The notes under the pieces were generated by a model, which had not been told where the DNA came from, did no database searches, and saw only the letters and a program-made list of their open reading frames with translations. From Malachius bipustulatus (lineage: Eukaryota; Arthropoda; Insecta; Coleoptera; Melyridae), in assembly GCA_910589415.1 (NCBI GenBank), contig OU342633.1, positions 13,864,858 to 13,928,857 on the forward strand: 64,000 nucleotides of DNA, in the 5' to 3' direction. Position numbers and translations under genes: made by a program. Of the stretch, positions 31,807 through 43,302 are shown in pieces. The first letter of the stretch is position 1. Every line of letters begins with the position of its first letter.

Positions 31807-33553
31807 TACAGGGAGAGGCGCGAGAAGCTTAGGGCATTTTTATATGGAGAAGTGTTGGGAGTAGAAGTCTAAAAATTTGTACCATGTATAATTTCAATTT
31901 TGACGAGCTGAACTAAAATAATTACAACTCCTCACTATTTTCGGTTATACCGGAAGTTGCCATCAACTTTCTTTTTTTAAAGGGGACAACCTCTATATTG
32001 TAATGGGTTTGAGTTAGAACACTTCACAGCGAATGAAAGTCTAGAGATAGTATTTTATTATTTATTATAAAAATAAAAATAATTCAATAACAAGAGTTTG
32101 AATGATTTAGCCTTAAGAATTTAAAGTGACTTTGAAAGGACTCTAGACAGACAGACTAACTGTTCAACCGACTAGCTTACAACAATTATTGTAATAATAA
32201 TCGTTCTGAAGTCTTTTATAACTTCTTATTTAATGACTTAATGATTACGAGATATAGAAAATGGGACCTTTGCTCGTCACGTAGGTTCCAGAGTACGCCC
32301 GGTTCTAGAGTCCAGTCATTTATCTTAATTGCTATGCTAATATTATTAGAAAAGTTAAATGGGAAATAAGAAGGAAATTATTGTTTACCCATTAGCTTAT
32401 TGTTCAACTTAATTAGAACAAAGAAGTCAAGTCAAGAAGATACTGTTAAAATTTTAAATAAAATCCTAGAAACTACACTGACAGCTAACGTATGTTTTTA
32501 TCTATTCCTATTAATTCTATTAATTAGAACAAAGAAACGTATGTTTTTATCTATTCCTATTAATTCTATTAATTAGAACAAAGAAGTCAAGTCAACAAGA
32601 TACTGTTAAAATTTTAAATAAAATCCTAGAAACTACATCTGACCGCTAGCGTACTGGATTTTTTTTTAAATTGATTTACTTTGCTTTTTATTGAGTTATT
32701 TGTACCTATTAGGAATGCATTTTGTGAAGATTTTCACAGAATTTACAAAAAGATACTCTTAGCACCTGGGGTACTATACCAGATTTGCTGTGAGCAGTGA
32801 TAGTGTTAAAGAGATATCAAATAATACACTACATACAGGGTGTACGAGGTAAGTATAGGTAGGTGGGTACATTACAATATTATTACATTTTCAGATTGCC
32901 TGAAAAAAAGTAATAAAAATGATGTTTACAGTTCAAATTTGTAACGAGTAATTAATGAGTTATAAACAGATGAAAATCGCAATTTTCCATTTTCAAAGCA
33001 GCTTAGCTAGAAAACGGGTCAAGATATCGGAAAACGGCTTACATGTCCCTATCTTAACTTTTCCATTTAAGACGCTGTGGTGTAAACTTTTTTTAAGATT
33101 TTCTAAATTTTTTTTTTGTAAATGGCTGATTTTTCATCACTTTGTATACAAATTTCATCAGCACCATAGGATACTACGTAAAAAGTTAAGATAGGGACAT
33201 GTAAGCCGTTTTCCGATTTCTTGACCCGTTTTTGACCTAAGCTGCTTTGAAAATGGAAAATTGCGATTTTCATTTGTTTATAACTCATAAACCAATCGGT
33301 CCAATTTTGAACTATAAACACCATTTTTATTAACTTTATTCAGGCAATCTGGAAATGTAATAATATACAGGGTGTCCCATTTAAAATAAGAAAGTTGATG
33401 GCAACTTCCGGTATAACCGGAAGTAGTGAGGGGTTGTAAATATTTTAGTTCAGCTCGTCAAAACTGAAATCATAAATGTACAAATTTTTTGACTTCCATT
33501 CCCAAAACTTCTCCATATAAACATGCCCTAAGGTTCTCGCGCCTCACCCTGTA
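31807..33553. mobile_element. Large foldback element split by a solo-LTR-like insertion
   Basis: The ends TACAGGGAGAGGCGCGAG and CTCGCGCCTCACCCTGTA are inverted, with TA at 31805-31806 and 33554-33555. The outer module (31807-31998 against about 33366-33553) includes CCGGAAGTTGCCATCAACTTTC. The inner module (32881-33365) is the core shared with the elements at 26934 and 59623, including TATAACTCATAA and CGGCTTACATGTCCCTATCT. A later insertion occupies 31999-32876 in the left arm. Without it the element would be about 870 bp. Confidence 0.9.
31999..32876. mobile_element. Solo-LTR-like insertion with ATAT target duplication
   Basis: The 878-bp sequence starts TGTAATGGG and ends GTACATTACA, so TGTAAT/ATTACA are inverted ends. 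ATAT sits directly on both sides (31995-31998 and 32877-32880). Removing the insertion and one ATAT restores the sequence expected from the opposite arm of the host foldback, so the boundaries are firm. TG...CA ends and a 4-bp duplication fit a Gypsy-type solo LTR. Internally there are direct duplications 160 and 49 bp apart (32411-32640). No coding. An unclassified transposon is the alternative. Confidence 0.75.
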
Positions 33554-33696
33554 TAAATCATATTATAATAACTACTTAGGTAAAGTTACCAAATTATTCA
33601 TCTGAATGTGGTAATTGTCATTGTTGTCATTTAAACCCTTAAAGCTTCTGATATTTCATTCTGCAAAAGTATATTACTACTACTATTTTCAGAACC

Positions 33697-34251
33697 TTAA
33701 TCAGTTTCTGTTGAATAATAATTATTAATTGCTGAGGTTATATCTGGCGCGGGACTTTTTACACTACAAACATCATTGGTCTGATTATTCGTTCCTTTGT
33801 TATCTCGAAGTGCCTTATTTTTATTCAGTATCATATCCACACAAATCTTTCCACGGGAAAATATTTTTTCACTATTTTTCACTTATAAAAATAACAGCAC
33901 ACCCTACAGACTCAACTGGTTTAATACCTACTGAATGCATTTACAAGAATGAGTGATTCACAGATTCCCAGAAAAGAACCAACCTGATACTTGGTTCCTT
34001 TCTGTGAAAAGCAATCATGTGATGAGATAATAATTTGACATAAGATAGATCCAAAATCCGGTTCCCTTCTGGACTACAATCTGGAATACAAGATCAGCCC
34101 TTTAAAAATTCACTAATGGATGGCACTATAGGTACAAAATTGATTTGGTTCTTTTCTGCTTAATACATAATATAGTATTCTACATTCATAAATGCTTAAA
34201 CCCCAATTTAAAAAAAAAAATTGTGGGTTGGTTCCTTTCTGTTTAACACCG
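33697..34251 (-). mobile_element. 5' end fragment of a DUF7869-like transposon
   Basis: The right end GGTTCCTTTCTGTTTAACACCG (to 34251) is the inverse of the terminal repeat at 13363. Four more GGTTCYTTTCTG-like copies, in both orientations, lie between 33975 and 34155. Inside is a 61-codon minus-strand frame (33697-33882, no ATG; it follows a weak acceptor-like TTTTATAAG) with SEKIFSRGKICVDMIL, possibly an N-terminal exon. The rest of the element is missing. Together with 13363-14498 it shows both ends of one subfamily. Confidence 0.6.
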
Positions 34252-34905
34252 TCCAAGTTGACACATGATGTATTTTTTACATGCTATTCTCTATGGCAAC
34301 ACTAAAAAAATGCACTGTATATACGTTACAAGGGTACCCTGAAGTCACCCAGTTCTTGAATATTATAACCTAAGGCCTATTAGATAATATGAAATCTGGC
34401 ACTGTTTCTTTTACCATTGAGGTAAGAGACGTATCTAATACGTAATTATCGCTGCGTGAAAATAGTGTGCTGGTGCTTTAGATATATTTTCAAGGTTGTC
34501 TTATACATTTTTAATAATAATACCGACTTTATTCAAATGAACTGTTACATTCAAAAACCCAAAAAAACATATCGAACAATATAATATTTGTCACATTACA
34601 TGGCGGAATCTAGCTATCTGTAGCTATTCTATTCAACCATATAAAGCGAACCACAATGGAAACAAAAAGGCGAACATTAGATATAATATAATCCAAAATT
34701 ATGTCTGTTATAATAACAACTATAACAGTCCCTCACGTCATTCGTTAGCATGCAAGCTAACAATTTTGTTTAATAGAAACTAACATACTCATAATAGATG
34801 TTGAATGAAAAATAAACAAGGAAATGTCGAGGAGAAAGAGAAAGAAAAAGAAAAAGAAACTTACTAGGGAAGAAGTTGTTATAAGATTATGAAAAGAAAT
34901 GAAAA
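34252..34905. other. Non-coding region, possible LTR fragment
   Basis: No gene. Near 34730 the minus strand reads GTGAGGGAC followed by TGTTATAGTTG, which resembles a polypurine tract next to an LTR start, but no matching end or second LTR is visible. GTTAGCATGCAAGCTAAC at 34745 is a short palindrome. From 34830 the plus strand has an AGAAAG simple repeat. Confidence 0.3.
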
Positions 34906-34907
34906 AA

Positions 34908-35276
34908 TACAGGGTGGTCCAACTTAAAACGTCAGGACTTTACCAAACGATAGATAACGTTAAAATAATGCCAGTTTCTCTAATACACTTATAGCCGGGA
35001 AAGCTTCTTTTCCAAGATACAGGGTGTTGAAGTTTTGGGAAAAAAAATAATGTTTTGTGAATATTGTCAAAACGGCTGCTTTAAAAAAATTGAAATTTGG
35101 CACGCAGCATGAGCTATAAGTATCTTTCATGATTTACGGCTTATGGTGATAAAAATAAGCCCTGTATCTTGAAAAGAAAGCTTTCCCGGCTATAAGTGTA
35201 TTAAAGAAACTGGCATTATTTTAACGTTATCTATCGTTTGGTAAAGTCCTGACGTTTTAAGTTGGACCACCCTGTA
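34908..35276. mobile_element. Foldback element, 369 bp
   Basis: TACAGGGTGGTCCAACTTAA and TTAAGTTGGACCACCCTGTA are perfect inverted ends, and the arms run on for about 140 bp (GACTTTACCAAACGATAGAT against its inverse). A second copy of the motif (GATACAGGGTGTTG at 35019, AGCCCTGTATCTTG at 35159) lies further in. No TA duplication is clear. Non-coding. Confidence 0.92.
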
Positions 35277-35487
35277 TTTATTTCAATTGTATCGATAACG
35301 ACAGCAGATATCTATTTATTATATAGGTACCAACAGAATGACACTATCAATAATAACAACAACAACATCAGCAACAACACCCAGTCCACAGTCGCAGGAA
35401 AACACCCACGCAGTCAACACCCAATGCCAACCCGAGAAAATCATACACTTTCAGAGAATATCTATAACAAAATATAACGAAAGAAAA

Positions 35488-38281
35488 TCACGATACATCC
35501 TGTTGATTTAATAAGTGTTGCTTTAATTTAAATTTGAATTTATTTATGTTGTACTTTTTAAATTCTCTCGGGAGTGCATCAATCAATTTTACTGCATTGT
35601 AACTGAACGATCTCTGAAACATGGCAGTGTGGTAGCGGGGTACAGTCAATCTATCCTTGAATCTAGTATTCACAGAGTGTAAGGAATAACGATAAACAAA
35701 GAAGTCTTTTATTCTGGCTGAACCGTTTGGATTATTCATAGTATTTTGAACAAAATTACCCAGATGGTATCTATGTCTATTTTCCATATTTAGCCAATTT
35801 AACTCTCTAACTTTATGGGAGACATGATCTCTCCTTCTTAAATCGAAAATAAATCTACAGCATGCATTTTGGACTTTTTGTAATTTATTTTTATCTACAG
35901 AATCTAGGCATGGGTAGTATACATGGTCACAATAAGCGTAGTGAGATAAAACCAACGATTGACAAAGCTGGCATCTAAGTTTAAAGTTTAATACGTGTCT
36001 ATTTGAATAGAGCAGTTTAAGATTATAAAATGATCTCTGTCTTAGTTTTGTAACATGATTTTTGAACCTCATTTTTGTGTCAATGGTGACACCCAAACTC
36101 TTAGCAGACTCTACAAACTCCAACCTACTTTGTGCAACAATAATATTTAAATTTTCTATTATGAACTTATATTTGTTGTTAGTGGAGAAAAGCATTACCT
36201 GTGATTTACGCTCGTTTAGACTCAGGTTATGTTCTTGAGAAAGTATTTTAATTTTATCTAATACCTCATTAATGATTCCGTTTGCACGAACGTACTCCTC
36301 CGGTTGAAATTTGAATAATAGCTGGGTATCATCAGCGTAGGCTGTGACCTCACAATATTCATTTTTATGGAGCGTAATAAATCAGAAGTGTAAATTATGA
36401 AAAAAAGCGGACCCAGAATGGAGCCCTGTGGCACCCCCGAAAAAATATTCATTTCTGAAGATTCCCGGCTATCAACCACAACTTTTTGTTTTCTGTCAGA
36501 AAAATAGGAGTTTGTTAGTTCAAGAGGTTCGCAACAGAATCCATAGTATTTAAGTTTTGCTATCAAAAGTTTGTGACTTATGGTATCGAAAGCTTTCGAG
36601 TAGTCCAGAAGGACAAGCACGCTAGCCCATCCCTCATCATATGCAGCAAAAATGCTATTTGTAACGTTAGCTAATGCAGTAGATGTCGAAAAATCAGGTC
36701 TGAAGCCACATTGGGAGTTATCAATAATTTTATTTTCAGTTACGTAATCAAATATTTGCCTGTACATTATTTTTTCCATGATTTTTGAGGCGATTGGTAA
36801 AATGCTAATCAGTCGAAGATCTGAGAAAACTGTTGGTTCATTTATTTTAGGGAGTGGTTTTGCAATGGCATTTTTCCAGGCTACTGGAAAGTAATTTCTT
36901 TCGAAACAGCAGTTTATTAAATGAACCAAATATTTATCGATGAACGGTGAACAGTACTTCAACATTCTTAAAGATATTTTATCTGACCCCACAGAGTTCT
37001 TTTTTAGATTAATGACAATGTCGTGGACCTCCTGCTCGTGAGTCATACGAAAGTAAAATTTGTTTTTCAAATTATTCTTAAAATATCGATTTCTATAATA
37101 GTCTTCCTGCTGATGGCAGTCGTCATTTTGAAAAAACTGGGAAAAGAAAGAATTAATTTCTTCGGGATTTGATAAGTGTGTTGGTAAGCCTTTTTTTCTT
37201 TATTAGAGTAAATATTTAAGTTTCTGAGCGATTCCCAAGTCTTTTTCTGATTGTTTTGAGCAACAATAGAATTCAGGTATTCTTTCTTCTCTTTCCTTAT
37301 TAAACTAACTATTAGGTTACGAAGCTCCTTATATCTTCTCCAATCCAGCTCCAGCCCCGTGGCTTTGAATCTCTGCAGAGCCCTTTGTCTGTTTTTTATT
37401 AACATTTTTAGATTAGGTGTTAACCATTCCGCCTTGGGCCTAGTTACCCTTCTCGAGACCAAGGGAGCATGTCTGTTGAACAGCTGTAGAATCAGGTTAT
37501 TGAAGATTTCTATTTTAGTGTCAATATTATTTTCGTATATTATATCTACCCATGGCATATTCGCCATATCTTCCGAAAATATTTCGTAGTTTAGCTTGTT
37601 AAAGTCTCTATAAGAGATATATCTAGGAGACGTTTTGCTCTTTGGTATAACGAAGTCCCCAAATGCCAGATGGTGGTCAGAAATACTATTGTCAATTGTA
37701 CCACAATTATTTACAGTCAAGGTTTTTGAAACAAAAATAGGATCTATCAACGTGCTTGAACTCCTTGTCACTCTAGTAGGTTCATTAAGTATTTGAATCA
37801 AATTGAATGAATCTAAACATGATGTGACCGCGTTCGGTACCTTAAAAAAGTCCAGATTAAAATCCCCCGTACAAACTATGCAATCAAACATACTACAAAG
37901 ATAAGAAAATATATTATCCAGATCATTCAGAAAATTTCCGAGGTTAGTTCCAGGCTGACGGTAAAAGGCCCCCATCACGAAAACCCCCCCTGCAATTTTC
38001 ATAGACAAAAACATATGTTCTGTACTCACCTCAAAATCAAATGAAATTTTACTACATTGCAGGGACTTTCTTACGAAAGCCGCCACCCCACCACCTCTAC
38101 CCACTGCCCTGTCACATCGAAACAGATTGTAATTCTTAATGGCAAAATTATCAGTGGTAACCCGGGCGTCCAACCACGTCTCAGTCACAAAGACAATATC
38201 AAAATTATTTTGTTGAACCAATTCGACAAACTCATTAAAACCTGTGAATATGGACTGAACATTCAGGTGTGCTATAATCAT
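35488..38281 (-). pseudogene. LINE ORF2: endonuclease and reverse transcriptase, frameshifted
   Basis: An ATG at 38281 opens an APE-type endonuclease: HLNVQS, VTETWLD, GRGGGVAAFV, GDFNLD, STLIDPIF and SDHHLAF. About residue 360 an A7 run (near 37195) loses the frame. The next frame (36258-37070) has reverse transcriptase blocks KNSVGSDKIS, QCGFRPDFSTSTAL, LDYSKAFDTISH and GVPQGSILGPLFF. A second shift lies just before the catalytic YADD, which is intact in another frame at 36328-36339. The rest (35488-36195) is the thumb and C-terminal tail with a Cys-bearing block. The layout fits a CR1/Jockey-type LINE that nicks DNA and copies its own RNA. Two frameshifts disable this copy. Confidence 0.9.
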
Positions 38282-40092
38282 TTCTAATTTTTACATCCTA
38301 TGTATTGTTATGGTTCGCAGGGACTGTGCTTTCTCTACTCTTTTTTGAAAATTTATTTTCCTCTTTGATTCCCTCTTACTATAAACAATTTATTTATTTA
38401 GGGGGCCTTTCTTTTTTAAAAACTAATAAAAGTTTAGTATATGAGACCTCTATGACTCAGAGTGAGTTCAAGTATTTTTTTTTATAATTTTTTTTAAATT
38501 TTCATAACCTATAAACTTCTATTGAAACTCAATTTAAATTTGTTTGGGTTTTATTACAATAAAAAATTTTCCCAACAATAACACTTACAACAACTAACTT
38601 AAAAATAACTTAAAATTACTTACAGTTTGTTCCCTTATTGAATCTTCTTCGTCACTGACCTTCTGTCATTAATTTTTGACAGAAGTACCTCGTAGGTTAA
38701 CGAAAGGAATAACCCACGGAATCAGCTGTTGAACAAAGCTTGAAGTCAACTCTAGTAGCCTTGCTGTTAGTGTATCAGCAATTTCAATGTAGATCTCTGC
38801 ACAGATATATCCAATTCGCTGCTACGTTTTTCTATCTTCAATGTCAAAATCGCAGAATCCAAATCGCTGCACGGCTGTACCCAAATCAAACTGCAATTGT
38901 CAGCTACCTCCTAGCCAAATCTCTGCACGGCTGTATCCAAATCAAATTGCAGTTGTCAGCTACCAGCTAACCAAATCTCTCCTTCTAACCTATATGTTTC
39001 TTCTAGTAGTCAGCTAACTGTTCTTTACCAAATTCTTGATGTTCGAAATTTTTCTAGATGTTCACGATGTTCACGATGTTTACGATGTTTACGATGTTTG
39101 ATTATGATTTCGTGATCTACACTGATTAACTTGTGTTTTAGGAATCTCCTCGGATAATCGTTGTTTTTCTATTTATAGTTTTTCTTGTAACTATGTAAAT
39201 TCGATTGTTATCTGCTTGACAACATATTATTTCTCACTATGACAGCGGATAATTTTTGTATTTTCCTTCCAATCAATATCTATGAAATTCATTTCTCTTT
39301 CTGGAGTACAACACACAAAATCCTCTTTGGACATGTTATGTTTTCCCCCTTCTAACAGCCAATATCCATGCTACTAGAGTTGGTGTTCATTTCTTCTAAA
39401 TTGTGACTTTTTATTAATTTCATGCCTGACATTTCTCCCATACACTCTAGCTAACTTATTCTAATTATTCTAATTATTTTACAAAAACTATTCTATGACA
39501 TTTCACCTTATTATTGCAATATTTTCTATTCTACTGTCCCAAACAAATCTAAATATTCTGTTCCAATAGAACTTCTCAAAAACTAAAGACTATTTTTCAT
39601 GAAAGAAAAAAAAAACTATTATTACGTAAATAAGCGTAATGAGCTTTTTATAACAGTATCTACCTACAGAAGTCATAGCTCTATGATTTATTAAAGCAAA
39701 CAGTATATCTAAGTGTTAATCAGCTGAGCACAAAATCAATATCTCAAAATAACACAAAATTACAAAAAAATATATTATCTTGCTGGCCAAATATACAGTA
39801 AATTAAATCAATCAACTTCCTACCTAAACAAAGATGGTAAGAGAAAAATTATTAGTGAAGTTGATAAAAAGAACAAGAAAATGGGAAAAATGAAAAATAA
39901 AGAAAGAAAGAAGAAATTACAAAGGAAGAAACAATAATTCTAATTTATAAATTGAATTAATAACACCTCACTCAACCTTGCACCACACAATTTATAACTT
40001 ATTAAGCTGGTATACACCGCCCTCACTGCCTCCCCATGACATGCATCCATAATGCTGAATGCCGTATTAAATATTTAACATTGCAAAAGTAC
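38282..40092. other. Non-coding region with short tandem repeats
   Basis: No gene is recognised. A 56-bp unit (CTGCACGGCTGTAYCCAAAT) occurs twice at 38858-38970. A 9-bp unit GATGTTYAC occurs nearly five times at 39058-39100. It separates LINE ORF2 from a LINE ORF1 upstream on the same strand and could be the 1.8-kb spacer of one disrupted element or unrelated DNA. Confidence 0.45.
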
Positions 40093-40823
40093 TCACACCA
40101 ATAAAAGTTTTTCCAGATCAGGTCCGCTGCAAATTTTTATCTTCTTGTCACCAACCGCAGCATAGATACTTCCTCTCCATGTCCAGCACTGTTTCGCACC
40201 TACTTTTTCTCGCGCACATTTGTATAATTTAAGATTTTCATGGGTTAGCATTTCATTAATAACGATTCTTGTTCCTTTTAGTTCTTTCTTCGCGCGGAAA
40301 ATACGATCTCGCATCCATCGATTTGTAAACATCACTGTGACTGGTCTTGGTTTTTTGTTCTTCTCTGTTTCTACCTAAGCGATAAGCAAAATCGATATCT
40401 CCTCTGTTAACATCGATTTTAATTTTATGTTTAAAAATTTCGATGACTTCCCGGATTATATCTTCGGAATTTCTCATCTATGCCGTTCAACACCAATGCA
40501 TTATGCAATTTTTCCCTAGATTGTTGGTTGACAATTTGACGAGTTGTTGCTGCATCACCTCTGATTCTAGATATCTCCTTCTTAAGCTTATTTACCTCAT
40601 TTACTATAGTTTCCTGCAATTTGTTAATCTTCTGCATTATGTTGTCATCAGATAGTTCACCAGATAACTCCGCTGATGACACATTCTTTTCATTATCTGG
40701 AAAAATTTGCTTTTTTAGCTCTTCTATGCTGGCTAAAACTGTCTCTTCAAATTTATCGACGCATGTACCAAAATGGCTGGATTCACCTGCGATTGTTTCT
40801 GAACCTTTGCGTGTTCTAACCAT
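40093..40823 (-). pseudogene. LINE ORF1 (coiled coil plus RRM-like), frameshifted
   Basis: An ATG at 40823 starts MVRTRKGSETIAGES. A coiled coil follows (DNIMQKINKLQETIVNEVNKL and KKEISRIRGDAA), then NALVLNGIDE, the start of the RNA-binding region. The sequence continues in two further frames with IDFAYRLG and FTNRWMRDRIFRAKKELKG and ends in WTWRGSIYAAVGDKKIKI, as ORF1 proteins of several LINE clades do. At least two frameshifts (near 40470 and 40320) break it. It lies on the same strand upstream of the ORF2 at 35488-38281 and may belong to it. Confidence 0.7.
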
Positions 40824-40849
40824 ATTTATATAGTATTGTGACGACAACT

Positions 40850-42130
40850 CCGGCTGTCCGGGAAACTGGCAGAGATCGGACGGATTGCTCGGGCGCCAGA
40901 TTTTTATAAAAGGGTTTACTCCCTTGGGGAAATGACTCACCAATTCGTTTTCCCGCTGACCTGGGTTATCGCACAATTGATACGTTAGTCGTATCCTTGT
41001 CCAGGGTAACTCAATGGAGAAGACGGAAACTGCCAGGGGTCAGACGAGGTTATCACCAAAACTATAGGGACGCAGAGGGGCGGTCTTTAGGCGCTCCTTG
41101 CGGCTTACACTCCCGCTGCACTCCCGTTGAGTCAAGTTGTCTATCGTGAGTAGTTCGGGGTTCACGGTCGGTGGAGATAGTAATTGAGGAGCAGGACGTG
41201 AGTTCAAATTAAATTTTATTGCAAAGAAAAACAATTTACATTTGATGAAAGAAAAAAATAAAAGAAGGTGTCTCGAAATTTAGATAAATTAACACAAATA
41301 GCTATGAAGACGACTATGGGTGCAAAGCAAAGCGGCGGACAGCGAGACGCGATCGACGGGGTGATATCAAATGTCGGCCTTGTTAGTGATTCGTATTGAT
41401 CCCTGGTAGGTACGTGCGCGCCTAGTGTGTTCCAGAATGGAAAACCGGGTAGGTGCGGTGAGGCCGCGGTGTTGTTGACTTACTGTAGGTGCGGAGGAGA
41501 GGATCGGCGTGCTGTGTTTAACGAGTACCGAGCCACGCCGCCACCGCAAGATTACCCCCTGTCTCCGCAGGGTCAGCAATCTTACGAAAATGACGAAGCC
41601 TTTGTTACTCCAGCGGAAGACGGGTACCGATGGGCTGTTAACTAGTACCAGGCCACGCTGCCACCGCGAGATTACCCCCTGTCTCCGCCGGGTCAGCAAT
41701 CTCACGACAATAACGGGGCCTTTGTTACTACAGCGAGGGTTAGGAGCGGGTGCGGTAAAAAGGGATGCTTGAGAAGGGTTGTTCAAGGTGGCCGTGTCAC
41801 AACCAAATGCGAAAATGCAAATCTTACGACGGGTATGAATATATCACCTACCTTTAATACGGGAGCGAAGGGGTGATCAGCTCGGAATGCGGAAAGAATC
41901 TATTTCGGAACCTGGTACTTTCTATGGTCCAAATATCGGTATCTCGGGGACACTATCTCGGTGAACTATTCACTACTGAAACTAACGTTGAATCGGAATC
42001 TCTAACACTAGGTACTACCTACTCAAACTAACGTCGGATCGGAAGTTTTCTATTACTGTTCGTCGAAATAACACCGGATCGGAATTTTTCACTAAGTACC
42101 TACTCAAACTAACGTCTGATCGGAATTAAT
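40850..42130 (-). repeat. GC-rich region with tandem monomers upstream of LINE ORF1
   Basis: It is clearly richer in GC than the rest of the window. A 120-bp unit (CGCCACCGCRAGATTACCCC to GCCTTTGTTACT) occurs twice at 41521-41765. Farther right a shorter unit (CTAACGTCGGATCGGAA and variants) occurs four times between 41978 and 42128. Tandem monomers just upstream of ORF1 on its strand resemble LINE 5' UTR promoters. That link is inference from position. Confidence 0.5.
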
Positions 42131-42916
42131 TTTCATTCAAAAATGTCGCTCATTTTATACGGTTGTCGTATCTCCTAAACCCATTATCTGCCGTTTTTCA
42201 GGCAGGCCACGGAGCATAAAAAAGGTTTATTTCGTTTTTGTCCCCGGTGATAGTACTGGTATCAGCGATGTGGCTTCAGAAATTGTAGTCAACTGCCTCG
42301 ATTCAGCTCGCTTAAAATACGGCCTGTGCATAAAAAACTGATAAATGATTTGAGAAATTATTAATTAGCATGATTTTATTATGGATGAAATGCATGAAGC
42401 GATCTTGATGATTTTTATAATGAATGAGAGCCATTATTGGAGGCAGCTGACTAACTAAAATGAAGTCAAAAATTCATGACTTCATTACAGTATTTTTCTC
42501 ACTTTTTCACCGTTTAATTAAACTAGGCAGCCTATTAAGCCCGAAACTTCACTTTTACACGTTTTATATCGCACTTTTACTTTATAATCAATCGTTTTAA
42601 GGAGAGCTAGTGTTAAAGCAGCTCACTCGCTGTACGCCATTTTGAAATTCATTTTATTTATATCTCATGACAATTATAAAAAGGTAGTTTTAGTAAAATT
42701 TTAGTTTAAACTATTCCGGTTGGTAAAAATATAGGGATTTTTTTCCGATGGACAATTTAATTCGCTTTGAGGGTCAACCAATTGCTTAGACTTTCTGCCG
42801 ACTGGTTGAAGAATATTTCTCCAAAGACTCTTGGTCACTAAAATAGAAATTGATATTTCAAATACTTACAGAAATAGTTATATTTTAGTCACTAACTAGT
42901 AATAATATCGAACAAT
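42131..42916. other. Non-coding region
   Basis: No gene or terminal repeat is recognised. If the phospholipase gene continues leftward this is intron. Confidence 0.35.
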
Positions 42917-43265
42917 AATATTTGGTGGGGAAGCGATGAAATGGTACGTAAAGGTGTTAGCTTAGCAAATGCAACAGAGCACGCAGACACATACACTCCC
43001 AGACTCTTCGAGGGACCCTTGAGATGTCTGAGGCAGCCAGCTAATAGAGCTCATAATCCTTAAAATATTAAATAGCTGATAATTTGTGTTTTTAGTCTTA
43101 AGTATCTAATTGTAGGTTATAAATATAAGCCCTGAATGTTAACATCAGTGCGCTTATCTGTTGGAGTTGTCCCGGACGAGATCGTTCCCTATTGCACAAA
43201 AGCATGAATTAAGATGAAAGATTATTCACTTAACGTACCATTTTATCGCTTCCTCACTAAATATT
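42917..43265 (+). mobile_element. 349-bp terminal-inverted-repeat element with promoter
   Basis: The ends AATATTTGGTGGGGAAGCGA and TCGCTTCCTCACTAAATATT form inverted repeats of about 40 bp that also include AAATGGTACGT and ACGTACCATTT. The interior is non-coding but holds a well-formed core promoter (see 43118). No target duplication is evident. It could be a MITE or a divergent LTR-type unit (TGG...TCA). Confidence 0.75.
43118..43178 (+). promoter_or_regulatory. TATA/Inr/DPE core promoter
   Basis: TATAAATA at 43118-43125 lies 29 bases before the A of an arthropod initiator TCAGTG (A at 43147). GGACG lies at +28 to +32 (43174-43178) and matches the downstream promoter element consensus RGWYV at its strict position. 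The three elements together are unlikely by chance, though expression is untested. Confidence 0.6.
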
Positions 43266-43302
43266 ACGGTTTGATATTTACATTATTAGATAAATCACAT
43301 AC

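Noticed and set aside
34500..34735. Possible Copia-like solo LTR
   Set aside because: A purine tract next to TGTTATAG is suggestive, but no matching end, target duplication or second copy is present.
40880..40898. TGGCGCCCGAGC on the minus strand as a retroviral primer-binding site
   Set aside because: Only the first eight or so bases fit a tRNA-Lys site, no LTR end precedes it, and the following gene is LINE ORF1 rather than gag.
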